DNA from: Prochlorococcus marinus XMU1410
Lineage (GTDB): Bacteria > Cyanobacteriota > Cyanobacteriia > PCC-6307 > Cyanobiaceae
Assembly: GCF_017696085.1 (NCBI RefSeq)
Contig: NZ_JAAORH010000003.1
Coordinates: 248,001 to 312,000, forward strand
Direction of reading: 5' to 3'
DNA length: 64,000 bases
Shown: one piece after another, positions 54,557 through 64,000 of the stretch
Position numbering within the stretch: the stretch's first letter is position 1
How the letters are laid out: every line of letters starts with the position of its first letter
Notes under the pieces: generated by a model
The model's input: only the letters and a program-made list of their open reading frames with translations
Databases searched by the model: none
What the model was told of the DNA's origin: nothing
Position numbers and translations under genes: made by a program

Positions 54557-55783
54557 TTGGAGATAAGTCAAGAACAAATCAAATATAAAAGAATTTCTAA
54601 AAGAAAAAAAACCTTTAATTCTAATTACAAAAAAAATTTAACAGAGTCTATATTTCCCTTACCTTGGACGATATGGCCTTATGAGGCAAAAATCCTCATT
54701 GTCCTAATTGGAATTTGGTCAATATTAGGAATATGCATACTAGGATCATCAAGTTGGTGGGTGGCTAGTAGGGAAATGGGAAATTGGACTTATTTCTTAA
54801 AAAAACAAATTATTTGGACAATTCCAGGCATTAGTCTTTTTTATTTAGTTCTTAATACGAACATTAAAAGTCTTTTAAAGTTTTCAAGAATTATTTTTTA
54901 TATTTTATTTTTTTTAATTTTTCTAACCAATATTACTGGAATTACAGTGAATGGCTCTTCAAGATGGTTAGTAGTAGGGTTTTTACGGCTGCAACCTTCT
55001 GAATTAATAAAACCTTTTCTAATTCTTGAAGCTTCTAACCTTTTTGCTCATTGGAATCTGATAAAGAATGATAAAAAATTAATTTCAATATTATCTTTTG
55101 GTTTATTAATTTTATTAATACTTAAACAACCTAATTTAAGTACTGCATCATTAACTGGAATTCTTTTTTGGGTAATGGGTTTATGTGGAGGCGTAAAACT
55201 TAGCTCTCTTTGCTCATTTGCTTCATTAGGATTCATAACTGGATGCATTAGTATCCTCAATAACGAATATCAAAAACTTAGAGTTACTTCATTTATTAAT
55301 CCTTGGAAAGATCAACAGGAAAGTGGATTTCAATTGGTGCAAAGTTTATTAGCTATAGGTTCGGGTGGTCTATTCGGTCAAGGTTTTGGCTTGTCTATAC
55401 AAAAATTACAGTACCTACCTTTTATGTACACAGATTTTATTTTTGCCATTTTTGCTGAAGAATTTGGTTTGTTAGGGTGTACTTTATTCCTAGGTTTTCT
55501 AGCAGTTTTCTCTTATATCACTTTAAGAATTGCTCTAAAGTGCAGGAACAACTATACAAAATTAGTTTCTATTGGATGTGGTGTATTGTTGATAGGTCAA
55601 TCAATGATGCATATTGCTGTAGCATCTGGCTCTATGCCTACTACTGGCTTACCACTACCTTTCATTAGTTATGGTGGAAATTCATTAATCGCATCATTTT
55701 TTATTGCAGGGATGTTACTGAGATGTTCATTAGAATCTACAGGCTTCATAGGTATGATTAGTACACGAAAGACTCTTAATTAG
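54557..55783 (+). CDS. ftsW: FtsW/RodA family SEDS protein
   Basis: 408 aa from a TTG; the next ATG is 70 residues on, too late. About ten helices from residue 45, with GVTVNGSSRWL-like (TVNGSSRWLVVGFLRLQPSE) and the C-terminal LPFISYGGNSLIASFFIAGM. SEDS glycosyltransferases polymerise peptidoglycan, FtsW at the septum. A division role is inferred from family. Confidence 0.9.
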   Translation: MEISQEQIKYKRISKRKKTFNSNYKKNLTESIFPLPWTIWPYEAKILIVLIGIWSILGICILGSSSWWVASREMGNWTYFLKKQIIWTIPGISLFYLVLNTNIKSLLKFSRIIFYILFFLIFLTNITGITVNGSSRWLVVGFLRLQPSELIKPFLILEASNLFAHWNLIKNDKKLISILSFGLLILLILKQPNLSTASLTGILFWVMGLCGGVKLSSLCSFASLGFITGCISILNNEYQKLRVTSFINPWKDQQESGFQLVQSLLAIGSGGLFGQGFGLSIQKLQYLPFMYTDFIFAIFAEEFGLLGCTLFLGFLAVFSYITLRIALKCRNNYTKLVSIGCGVLLIGQSMMHIAVASGSMPTTGLPLPFISYGGNSLIASFFIAGMLLRCSLESTGFIGMISTRKTLN

Positions 55784-55865
55784 TTAGAATTTATAAGATT
55801 TAAGTCAAGCTATCGAATCATTTAATTTAGTTATTTCAGAATTATCTCAAAAGGGTAATCTGCTT

Positions 55866-56522
55866 ATGCAGAATGGCCTTAATAATCCTGGACCATTTAC
55901 TATATTTTTGGTTTTCAGCGCAGGACTTTTAACAAGTCTTGGCCCATGCTCATTATCATTACTACCAATCACTATTGCTTATATAGGAGGAACAGAGAAA
56001 AATAAATTTAAACTTATTAGTTTTTCAGGAGGAGTCGTTTTTTCACTCGTTGCGCTTGGAGCTGCCAGTGGATTCTTAGGTAGGATATATGGGCAAATCC
56101 CATCTTTTTACACTTCGATCGTTGCCTTGATAGCAATAATAATGGGTTTAAATTTACTAGGTATTATAAAGTTTCAGTTCCCTAACGGACCTGATATGAA
56201 AATAATTGAAGATAAAATACCAACTTTTATAGCACCTTTTGCAATAGGAACTACTTTTGGACTGGCTTCTTCACCTTGCATTACTCCAGTTTTAGCAACT
56301 CTTCTAGCTTGGGTATCGCAAGCTAAAAATCCAACAATATCTATTATTTTTTTATTTTTCTTTGGTATAGGCCAAGTAACCCCATTAATCGTTGCAGGAG
56401 CTACTGCAGAAAACTTAAAACAATTTTTAGCGCTTAGAAAATTTAGTCAAATAATTCCGACTTTAAGTGGGATATTTTTAGTTTCCCTAGGGTTATTAAA
56501 TTTATTATCAAATTGGATTTAA
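55866..56522 (+). CDS. ccdA: cytochrome c biogenesis protein CcdA
   Basis: 218 aa with six helices. SLGPCSLSLLPITIAYIGG and LASSPCITPVLATLL contain the two redox cysteines in matching halves. Moves reducing power across the membrane for apocytochrome c and plastocyanin-side proteins. The next gene starts at its stop. Confidence 0.93.
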   Translation: MQNGLNNPGPFTIFLVFSAGLLTSLGPCSLSLLPITIAYIGGTEKNKFKLISFSGGVVFSLVALGAASGFLGRIYGQIPSFYTSIVALIAIIMGLNLLGIIKFQFPNGPDMKIIEDKIPTFIAPFAIGTTFGLASSPCITPVLATLLAWVSQAKNPTISIIFLFFFGIGQVTPLIVAGATAENLKQFLALRKFSQIIPTLSGIFLVSLGLLNLLSNWI

Positions 56523-57809
56523 ATGATTATTTTTAAGAATCTAATATTAAAAATATCTAGTTTAAGATTCGCCATATCACTGATAATCTTCATAGCTATT
56601 ACAAGCGGCATAGGGACTTTTATACCTCAAGGTAGTAGTAACAAATTTTATATTGATAATTTCGATAGTGCTCCCATTTTTGGATTTTTAGATGGAGGAA
56701 AAGTCTTAAAACTTCAATTGGATCACATATATACAAGCTTTTGGTTTTTATTTGCATTAATTCTTCTTTGCATTTCTCTAGCAGCTTGTAGTTTCAGGAG
56801 GCAAATCCCTTCATTAAAAGCTTCATTAAGATGGATTGAATACAACAACGAAAAAAAATTTAGCAAACTGCAACTAACTTCAACTCATCCAATCAATCAA
56901 GATGGAGAACATATATCAAAAGTAGATTTATTACTTAAAAAAAGAGGATGGAAAACATACAAATTTAAAAGTCATATTTCTGCAAGAAGGGGTTTAATTG
57001 GAAAAATCGGTCCTTTAGTTGTACATATCGGATTAATAGTCTTACTTATAGGTTCAGCATATGGAAGTTTTACAAGTCAATCAAAAGAACAATATTTACT
57101 GCCTGGAGAAACTTTGGATCTTGTTAATGAGAGCACAAACTCAAAAGCCAATGTAGAATTAGTCGATTTTTCAATAGAACGAGAAAGTGATGGTGTACCC
57201 AAACAGTTTATTTCAAAATTAAATTTTTCTTCTGAAGATCTAAATTTGAATGAAATAAAAACAACCAAAGTTAATCACCCAATCAGATTTAAAGGATTAA
57301 CTATTTATCAAGCAGATTGGGCAATATCAAATGTTGTTTTAGAAATAGATAATATCCTTTATCAATTACAACTAAAGGAGATTCCCGAAATCGGTAATCA
57401 AGTTTGGGGAGTTTTAATTGAATTGGGATCGGAGACTAAAAAAAATTTCCTTTTGACAATAGACAATGAAAATGGTCCACTTAAAATTTCGAATATAGAA
57501 AATTTTTCCGGGAATAATCTCTATATCAATGACAATCCTTTAGAAGTTAATTCTTCAAATGTATCTCTGAAAAAAATAATCCCCAGCAGTGGTTTAATAA
57601 TTAAAAATGACCCTTCTATACCATTTATTTACTTTTCTTTTATTTTAATAATTTTTGGAACAATAATAAGTCTTATACCAACTAACCAATTATGGATTCT
57701 GGTAAATAAAGAATCACAAAAGTTATCTATTGGAGGCCTCAGCAACAAAAATCTTGTTGGTTTTAAAAAAGAATTTTTTAAATTATCAGAAGAAATAAAA
57801 AAATTTTAA
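56523..57809 (+). CDS. ccsB: cytochrome c biogenesis protein CcsB (ResB)
   Basis: 428 aa. Three N-terminal helices, with [12 protein letters not shown] between the first two and the third at [20 protein letters not shown] (containing VVHIG, a heme-ligand histidine candidate), then a large lumenal domain and a last helix at about 365-385. System II cytochrome c synthase with CcsA, which is not in the window. Adjacent to ccdA. Confidence 0.92.
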   Translation: MIIFKNLILKISSLRFAISLIIFIAITSGIGTFIPQGSSNKFYIDNFDSAPIFGFLDGGKVLKLQLDHIYTSFWFLFALILLCISLAACSFRRQIPSLKASLRWIEYNNEKKFSKLQLTSTHPINQDGEHISKVDLLLKKRGWKTYKFKSHISARRGLIGKIGPLVVHIGLIVLLIGSAYGSFTSQSKEQYLLPGETLDLVNESTNSKANVELVDFSIERESDGVPKQFISKLNFSSEDLNLNEIKTTKVNHPIRFKGLTIYQADWAISNVVLEIDNILYQLQLKEIPEIGNQVWGVLIELGSETKKNFLLTIDNENGPLKISNIENFSGNNLYINDNPLEVNSSNVSLKKIIPSSGLIIKNDPSIPFIYFSFILIIFGTIISLIPTNQLWILVNKESQKLSIGGLSNKNLVGFKKEFFKLSEEIKKF

Positions 57810-58216
57810 TTTCTTTTCTGCCCACTAAAAATATCTAACTGCATAGAAACATTCCCTCTGGGGTTAAATGCAGCATTTAAATGTATCCAGTGTGGTGAAC
57901 CTTCATTCACTAAATCATCCATAATTCTATTCACAACTTCCTCATGTGATATTTTTATATCTCTAAAATTATTAATATAAAGCTTTAAAGACTTCAACTC
58001 ATAGACTCTCAAATTAGGTTGATAAATAATATTTAGCTTTGCAAAATCTGGATAACCAGAAAAGGGGCACTTACATGTAAATTCAGGTAACTGAATAGAA
58101 ATTTCATAAATTCTTTTCTTGTTTGGATTATCGAAACAAATTATTTTTGATTCTTCAATAATTCTTTCACCATATAGCGGTCTTTGAGTCGAATCTTCTA
58201 ATTTAGCTGTACTCAT
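57806..58216 (-). CDS. queF: NADPH-dependent preQ1 reductase QueF
   Basis: 136 aa. Catalytic cysteine in [18 protein letters not shown] (third cysteine context CPFSG) and [16 protein letters not shown] are signatures of the unimodular QueF. Reduces the nitrile preQ0 to preQ1 for queuosine. Overlaps ccsB end by 4 bp, convergent. Confidence 0.94.
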   Translation of the reverse strand: MSTAKLEDSTQRPLYGERIIEESKIICFDNPNKKRIYEISIQLPEFTCKCPFSGYPDFAKLNIIYQPNLRVYELKSLKLYINNFRDIKISHEEVVNRIMDDLVNEGSPHWIHLNAAFNPRGNVSMQLDIFSGQKRN

Positions 58217-58340
58217 TTTTAGTAGAACTTTTTTAATAAACCTATATAAAAACTATATATAAAGATCAAAAAACGCAAAAGTATCAACAAATCTAAGTAT
58301 TACAATTGACTAAGTCAAAAGCTCTTAAATCTTATTTTTG

Positions 58341-58354
58341 TATCATCCATAACA
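58341..58354 (+). promoter_or_regulatory. possible NtcA site upstream of 58406-glnB
   Basis: GTATCATCCATAAC is GTA-N8-AAC, one base from the NtcA consensus GTA-N8-TAC, about 55 bp before the 58406 gene, with TA-rich sequence downstream. Weak evidence. Confidence 0.3.
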
Positions 58355-58405
58355 TTCATAGTGTCTGTTAAAAGTGTTATATGTGTTTAGTTTAATGCAA
58401 AATTA

Positions 58406-58651
58406 ATGGACATTTGTTTAATAACTATCGATAACAACTTAAATAAATCTCTTCAACCAAAAAGCGCATTTGGAATGTTATGGCTTCAAACACACTTTGA
58501 GAATGACCAGTGGGAAGCGTTGTCCAATAGTACAGTAATAATTTCTGAAGAAAATTCCCAATTATTAATTGAGGACGCCACGAATGCAGGTCTTAATATC
58601 AAATGTTTTTCTGATATTTCAATGTTGGATGTTTTCCCAAAAAACAATTAA
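58406..58651 (+). CDS. conserved hypothetical protein upstream of glnB
   Basis: 81 aa, starting MDICLITIDNNLNKSLQPKS and containing AFGMLWLQTHFENDQWEALS. Soluble. It is 24 bp upstream of glnB and probably shares its promoter, which suggests a nitrogen-related role. Confidence 0.65.
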   Translation: MDICLITIDNNLNKSLQPKSAFGMLWLQTHFENDQWEALSNSTVIISEENSQLLIEDATNAGLNIKCFSDISMLDVFPKNN

Positions 58652-59015
<364 letters not shown>

Positions 59016-59033
<18 letters not shown>

Positions 59034-59828
59034 TAAATTTTGTATATATTCACTATTAATCCTTTTATTTGATTGACTCCCTAAGGTCATCCAAGCTAGA
59101 TATTCATGATTTCCAGCAGGACCTACTAGTGGAGAAGCTATCAAATTCTTTATATTCCATTTGAAATTCTTAGCAGCATAAATAACAGACTCTATAGCCT
59201 CAGTATGGAATTTTGGATTGCGAACAACACCACCTTTACTGACTTTATCCTTACCCACCTCAAATTGGGGTTTAATTAAAAATATTCCCTCAATACAATC
59301 ACCATCTAATAAATTACCAATAGATTTAAAAACTAACTTTAATGAAATAAAAGACAAATCAGCAACCACAAAATTTGGTAATTCATTACTTCTAGATAAA
59401 AGATCATTAGGTTTTAAATTTCGAATATTAGTTCGTTCAAAAAGTATGACTTTTGGGTTATTTCTAATCTTCCATGCAGTCTGTCCATAACCAACATCTA
59501 TCCCATAAACTAACTTTGCTCCTTGTTGCAATAAGCAATCAGTAAATCCTCCAGTAGAGATTCCTGCGTCAATACATATTTTATCTTTTACTTTAATTTC
59601 AAGTTTTTTAAATGCCTCCAATAATTTTTCGCCGCCCCTTGATACAAACATAGGTTCGTAATCAATAAAAAATTCAGTTCCAATGAATACTTGTTGTCCA
59701 GGTTTATCCCACACTCTTCCATTGATATCTCTAACCTTGCCCGCAAGAATTAAACCTTGAGCTTTTTGACGAGTTTCACATAAACCATTATTTAGAAGAT
59801 AAAGGTCTAATCTACTTTTTTTAATCAT
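59016..59828 (-). CDS. tlyA: TlyA family rRNA 2'-O-methyltransferase
   Basis: 270 aa. N-terminal S4 RNA-binding domain (RLDLYLLNNGLCETRQKAQG) and FtsJ-like fold with DAGISTGGFTDCLLQQGA, the SAM site, and the catalytic Asp-Lys segment FLIKPQFEVGK. TlyA methylates cytidines in 16S and 23S rRNA elsewhere; target here inferred. Confidence 0.9.
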
Positions 59829-60110
59829 CTATTAATCAATAAAAAAAGACTGAATAATGAACTTCTACAAGATTAAGATCCAAATTCTTTAATACCTTCC
59901 AATTTTAAATTAGAACTAAAAAATTACCCATTATTAACAAAAGGAATTAATGCAAACATTTTTGTATTTAAGCTTTATTTACAAGCCAGAAAAATGTTAC
60001 ATAAGAAAATAATAATCAGGCAAATATGTTCAATGGCAAGTACATCTTTAAGGTATAGAGCAATAATTCGATTTTGGTTATAAAGTTTAAATTGATAATT
60101 AATAAAAATT

Positions 60111-61406
60111 GTGATCGAGCGTTACACATTACCCGAAATGGGGAAAATCTGGACTGATAGCGCAAAATTCCAGAGTTGGCTTAAGGTTGAAATAGCTGCA
60201 TGTGAAGCAAATTTTTCCTTGGGAAAAATTCCTGAGAATGCCATGAAAGAGATACGTTTAAATGCAAAGTTTGATGAATCTAGAATTACAGAAATTGAGA
60301 AAGAAGTTAAACATGATGTCATAGCATTTCTTACAAGCGTTAATGAATTTGTAGGAGATTCTGGAAGATATATACATGTTGGTATGACCAGTAGTGATGT
60401 ACTTGATACTGGCTTATCTCTTCAGTTAAAAGATTCTTGCGAATTGTTATTAGAAGAAATTGAGAAACTAGAAAATGAAGTCAGATTATTAGCAAGGAAG
60501 CATAAAAATACCTTAATGATTGGCAGATCTCATGCAATTCATGGGGAGCCAATTTCCTTCGGTTTTAAACTTGCTGGATGGTTAGCAGAAATAATAAGGA
60601 ACAAAAAAAGATTGTTAACACTGAAAGAATCTGTAGCTATTGGACAAATAAGTGGTGCAATGGGAACTTACGCTAATACGAATCCCAAAGTAGAACAAAT
60701 AACTTGTGATTTACTCGGATTAAAGCCAGATACAGCAAGTACGCAGGTTATATCGAGAGACAGGCATGCGGAATATGTTCAAACTATTGCACTAGTTGGC
60801 GCTTCTCTAGATAGATTCGCAACTGAAATAAGAAATTTACAAAGAACTGATGTTTTAGAAGTTGAGGAGGGCTTTACAAAAGGGCAAAAAGGAAGTTCTG
60901 CCATGCCTCATAAAAGAAATCCTATTCGAAGTGAAAGAGTAAGCGGTTTAGCAAGAATTTTGAGGAGTTACGTCTTAACAGCACTGGAAAATGTTCCACT
61001 TTGGCACGAAAGAGATATAAGCCATAGTTCAAATGAACGTATCATGTTACCTGACGTATCAATCTGTTTGCATTTTATGCTCAGGGAAATGAAAGATATA
61101 GTAAGCAATTTGGAAGTTTATCCAAAAAATATGCTCAAAAATTTAAATATATATGGTGGTGTAATCTTTAGTCAGAAAGTTTTACTTTTGCTTGTAGAAA
61201 AAGGGTTCTCTAGAGAAAAAGCTTATAGCTTAGTACAAAAAAATGCGCACCAGGCCTGGAATACTCAGAATGGGAATTTCAAACACAATATAGAGAGAGA
61301 TAATGAAATAATGGATTTTATTGATCAAAGTGACTTAGAAGAATGTTTTAATCCTTCATTTCATCTCAATAATTTAAGTGTAATATGGGAGAAGTTAGGT
61401 ATCTAG
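60111..61406 (+). CDS. purB: adenylosuccinate lyase
   Basis: 431 aa from a GTG; protein starts MIERYTLPEMGKIW. GQKGSSAMPHKRNPIRSE is the superfamily signature with the catalytic serine. Cleaves SAICAR and adenylosuccinate in purine synthesis. The upstream 282 bp have no gene. Confidence 0.96.
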   Translation: MIERYTLPEMGKIWTDSAKFQSWLKVEIAACEANFSLGKIPENAMKEIRLNAKFDESRITEIEKEVKHDVIAFLTSVNEFVGDSGRYIHVGMTSSDVLDTGLSLQLKDSCELLLEEIEKLENEVRLLARKHKNTLMIGRSHAIHGEPISFGFKLAGWLAEIIRNKKRLLTLKESVAIGQISGAMGTYANTNPKVEQITCDLLGLKPDTASTQVISRDRHAEYVQTIALVGASLDRFATEIRNLQRTDVLEVEEGFTKGQKGSSAMPHKRNPIRSERVSGLARILRSYVLTALENVPLWHERDISHSSNERIMLPDVSICLHFMLREMKDIVSNLEVYPKNMLKNLNIYGGVIFSQKVLLLLVEKGFSREKAYSLVQKNAHQAWNTQNGNFKHNIERDNEIMDFIDQSDLEECFNPSFHLNNLSVIWEKLGI

Positions 61407-61411
61407 GATTA

Positions 61412-61447
61412 CTGAAAACCTTATCTAAGTAAAACCAGTGTTTTCAG
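61412..61447 (+). terminator. hairpin between purB and fumC
   Basis: CTGAAAAC (61412-61419) pairs with GTTTTCAG (61440-61447) around a 20-nt loop, in a 48-bp gap. No strong T-run; may reduce read-through only. Confidence 0.4.
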
Positions 61448-61454
61448 AGGAATA

Positions 61455-62840
61455 ATGACAAAAAACTTTAGGATTGAAAAAGATAGTATGGGAACAATAG
61501 AGGTTCCCATTGAAGCTTTGTGGGGAGCTCAAACACAAAGATCGATAAAAAATTTTTCTATTGGAGAAGAATTAATTCCAATTGAATTAATTTATTCACT
61601 CACCCTCATAAAAAAAGCTGCTTCAATCGCGAATTTCAATTTAGGGTTAATAGATAAAAGAAAAAAAGATTTGATTGTAGAGGCATGTACAGAAATACTT
61701 GAGGGGCTTCATGATTCACAGTTTCCCTTAAAGGTTTGGCAAACAGGAAGTGGCACGCAAACAAATATGAATGTTAATGAGGTAATTTCAAATATTGCAG
61801 CATTAAAAACAAATTCAGATCTTGGTAGTCATCAACCAATTCATCCTAATGATGATGTAAATAAATCTCAGTCAACTAATGATACTTTTCCTGCTGCTAT
61901 TCAAATATCAGTTGTTAATGAAATAATCAAAAATTTAGTTCCAACGATACGAGAACTTACTAAGATCCTTGATAAAAAAAGTGAACAATGGAAAGACCTC
62001 ATAAAGATAGGAAGAACCCATTTTCAAGATGCAGTGCCTCTTACTTTTGGGCAAGAAATATCAGGATGGTCAGAGCAACTTAAAGATGCTGAGAATGCAA
62101 TTATTATAAGTCTGAATGAATTGTATTTTTTGCCTTTAGGAGGAACTGCAGTTGGAACAGGGATTAATTGTCCAAAAGGATTTTGTGAAGAGTCTATAAA
62201 ATCAATTTCCGATGATACTAATCTAATGTTCTATAAATCAAAAAATAATTTTTCTATCATGGCCTCGCATGATCGTCTAGCTCAAGTAATGAGTCAGATA
62301 AAAATATTAGCAGGTGCATTATTTAAAATTTCAAATGATATAAAAATTCTATCTTCTGGTCCAAGATCAGGAATATACGAACTAATTATTCCTCAAAATG
62401 AACCTGGAAGTTCTATCATGCCGGGTAAAGTGAATCCAACTCAATGCGAAGCCTTATCAATGGTTTGCACTCAGATAATGGGTCTTGAATATGCAGTCTC
62501 AATGGCAAATTCTAGCGGCACTTTACAGATGAATGAATATAAGCCTCTTATTGGATTTAATATTCTCACAAGTTTAAAATTACTTAAAAATGTAATAGTA
62601 AACTTCAGAATAAATTTAGTTGATGGGATGGAACCTAATCAAAAGAAAATGAAGTTAAATTTAGAAAATTCACTAATGTTGATTACAGCCATAGTGCCAA
62701 AAGTTGGTTATGAAAAAGCAGCTAAAATTGCAAACCTTGCCTTCAAAGAATCATTAAATTTAAAAGAGGCAACACTTAAATTAGGTTATTTAAACGAAGA
62801 TGAATTTGATGAAGCAATGAATATCAATTCAATGATTTGA
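61455..62840 (+). CDS. fumC: class II fumarate hydratase
   Basis: 461 aa. GSGTQTNMNVNEVI, HPNDDVNKSQSTNDTFPAAI and GSSIMPGKVNPTQCEALSMV are the three superfamily motifs. Interconverts fumarate and malate. It recycles the fumarate produced by the purB product, encoded next door. Confidence 0.97.
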   Translation: MTKNFRIEKDSMGTIEVPIEALWGAQTQRSIKNFSIGEELIPIELIYSLTLIKKAASIANFNLGLIDKRKKDLIVEACTEILEGLHDSQFPLKVWQTGSGTQTNMNVNEVISNIAALKTNSDLGSHQPIHPNDDVNKSQSTNDTFPAAIQISVVNEIIKNLVPTIRELTKILDKKSEQWKDLIKIGRTHFQDAVPLTFGQEISGWSEQLKDAENAIIISLNELYFLPLGGTAVGTGINCPKGFCEESIKSISDDTNLMFYKSKNNFSIMASHDRLAQVMSQIKILAGALFKISNDIKILSSGPRSGIYELIIPQNEPGSSIMPGKVNPTQCEALSMVCTQIMGLEYAVSMANSSGTLQMNEYKPLIGFNILTSLKLLKNVIVNFRINLVDGMEPNQKKMKLNLENSLMLITAIVPKVGYEKAAKIANLAFKESLNLKEATLKLGYLNEDEFDEAMNINSMI

Positions 62841-62850
62841 TTAAAAAAAT

Positions 62851-64000
62851 TTAAGAATTATTGTCAATTCTTTTTGTTGCAGGATTAATATCTTCAGAGA
62901 CTTTTATAAGATCATTAGATTCAGAAACAGGAAAACGATTAATAGCTTTTAATGCTTGCTTTGCTTTGCTTTTTAATTTATTACTAACACCAATACAGTA
63001 TTGCACTTGAGAAAGGACATCAATTGATCTTCTAATAATCCTCACTACATCACCTTCGTCTAATGAAGTATTAAAAACCAAATCTTTCCATTTTTTTCCT
63101 CTTGCCCATTCAGAAATAATTCCAGTCAACTCTGTTTCTAAATAGATAGGAATTTCAATATGAAACTTATTTTGTTGAAAAGAGACTAATTTTCTTAAAC
63201 CATCTAATTCATTAAAAACATCTATTACTTTTAAAGAAGGCTTGAAATTACACCAAAGATTAGGCCTCCTTACATCAACACATATAGCTTGAATAATTGC
63301 AGCTAAATCAGGCGGATCTAAATCGTCTAAATAACCACTAACTAAAACAAGACCGATCCATAATTCATTTTCACTTCTTATTGCACCCACTGTTTGTCCA
63401 ACTTCTGTCAATTCCAAATCATTTAAACAACCAAAATGATTCAAAATTTGTATTAAATCGGTAAAAGTTCTCCAGTTATGATTTTCTTTATCCTCAAGAA
63501 GTTTTTTTCTAATATTTATTTCTTGTTCAATATCAATAATTCTTTTTCTATATTTCTTTAATTTCTTGGAATCTCCAAATCTGTGTGCAGGATGGTAAGT
63601 AACTGTTTCTTCTAAACTATTAATTTGTTGCTGTTGTGCCAAAACTTCCGTTGTCAAATCATATTGTGGAGTTTGTAAATCATTTTTTTTAGAAACTTCA
63701 AAAATTCGATCCGCATAACACTGCGACATATCATCTCCCCTAAATACCTCTCCAGAAAAATACATATTTGGAACTTCAAGTCCTAAGACATCAATTGCAT
63801 CCAAATCATTAAAAATACTCACTATGTATGAGGGTTTTATAAGAATAAATAAATTATCAATTGTCAAACACAATAAACTCTTAATTTTTTGGGATTCATA
63901 TATTTTCTTACAAATTAATCCTGGAACAATTTTTCTTTTCATTTGAGGAGCTTTGATTGAAATTAAGCTTCCATCCTCAATATATGGGAGTGCATTAGTT
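62851..64000 (-). CDS. Ski2-type DEAD/DEAH helicase, C-terminal part
   Basis: The frame is open to the window edge; an internal ATG at 63942 is not the start. The visible 380 or so residues have the C-terminal DSHCT region: LELTEVGQTVGAIRSENELW, LVLVSGYLDDLDPPDLAAII and WARGKKWKDLVFNTSLDEGD, followed by VRIIRRSIDVLSQVQ. It is the tail of an Mtr4/Ski2/Dob10-like RNA helicase conserved in cyanobacteria. The ATPase motifs lie outside the window. Confidence 0.88.
   Translation of the reverse strand, partial: TNALPYIEDGSLISIKAPQMKRKIVPGLICKKIYESQKIKSLLCLTIDNLFILIKPSYIVSIFNDLDAIDVLGLEVPNMYFSGEVFRGDDMSQCYADRIFEVSKKNDLQTPQYDLTTEVLAQQQQINSLEETVTYHPAHRFGDSKKLKKYRKRIIDIEQEINIRKKLLEDKENHNWRTFTDLIQILNHFGCLNDLELTEVGQTVGAIRSENELWIGLVLVSGYLDDLDPPDLAAIIQAICVDVRRPNLWCNFKPSLKVIDVFNELDGLRKLVSFQQNKFHIEIPIYLETELTGIISEWARGKKWKDLVFNTSLDEGDVVRIIRRSIDVLSQVQYCIGVSNKLKSKAKQALKAINRFPVSESNDLIKVSEDINPATKRIDNNS

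Overview
The window looks like the chromosome of a high-light-adapted Prochlorococcus. The sequence is extremely AT-rich, genes are packed with tiny or negative gaps, the ATP synthase is split into the two gene blocks usual in cyanobacteria, and cyanobacteria-specific proteins are present (PSRP-3/Ycf65, DUF1818, DUF2811, DUF3326, CcsB/CcdA, a very short RpoZ). This assignment rests on gene content and order read from the sequence; no database search was possible. I see no tRNA or rRNA gene, no transposase, no integrase and no CRISPR array.

Layout. 0-2 kb: end of a membrane-protein gene and an LptF/LptG-type permease. 2-30 kb: an accessory region dominated by microproteins (many of 20-60 aa and easily missed), a few enzymes (LOG phosphoribohydrolase, dienelactone hydrolase, cupins, DsrE, a broken O-acyltransferase), duplicated small-RNA loci and repeated promoter cassettes. 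30-64 kb: a stable core block with rpoZ, an Hsp70-like ATPase, pyrR, gpmI, secG, groEL/groES, atp beta-epsilon, PSRP-3, pepP, a CorC/CNNM transporter, a GTPase, nadD, nadE, a 2Fe-2S ferredoxin, the large atp operon, ftsW, ccdA-ccsB, queF, glnB, tlyA, purB, fumC and a 5'-truncated Ski2-type helicase.

The accessory region has its own logic. (1) The first 10-12 codons of the EVE-domain gene at 30189, with its upstream region, recur as dead fragments at 15735, 20974, 24497 and 27568. Four of the five starts have two tandem 11-bp direct repeats just upstream. They cut the island into segments of about 2.6-5.2 kb, suggesting repeated insertion at one site. (2) Two loci (6.7 and 25.4 kb) carry a predicted small RNA whose hairpin loop is perfectly complementary over 17 nt to the start region of a 39-aa ORF just downstream on the same strand, each part with its own promoter. 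This resembles the layout of type I toxin-antitoxin loci. (3) Two copies (6.0 and 26.1 kb) of a sigma70-driven RNA encode a 33-aa peptide and have a leader stem supported by a compensatory base-pair change. (4) Eight copies of a promoter-plus-hairpin cassette lie at 5.1-21.2 kb, most directly in front of a start codon. (5) Two small-protein families share a CCGTAC...GTTCCTC promoter element.

The core genes cover energy conversion (both atp blocks), cytochrome c maturation, NAD synthesis, purine and pyrimidine control, protein folding and nitrogen signalling. The atp operon leader can form a stem that hides its ribosome binding site. The CobW-phosphoesterase operon at the island edge has a Zur-like dyad in its promoter.
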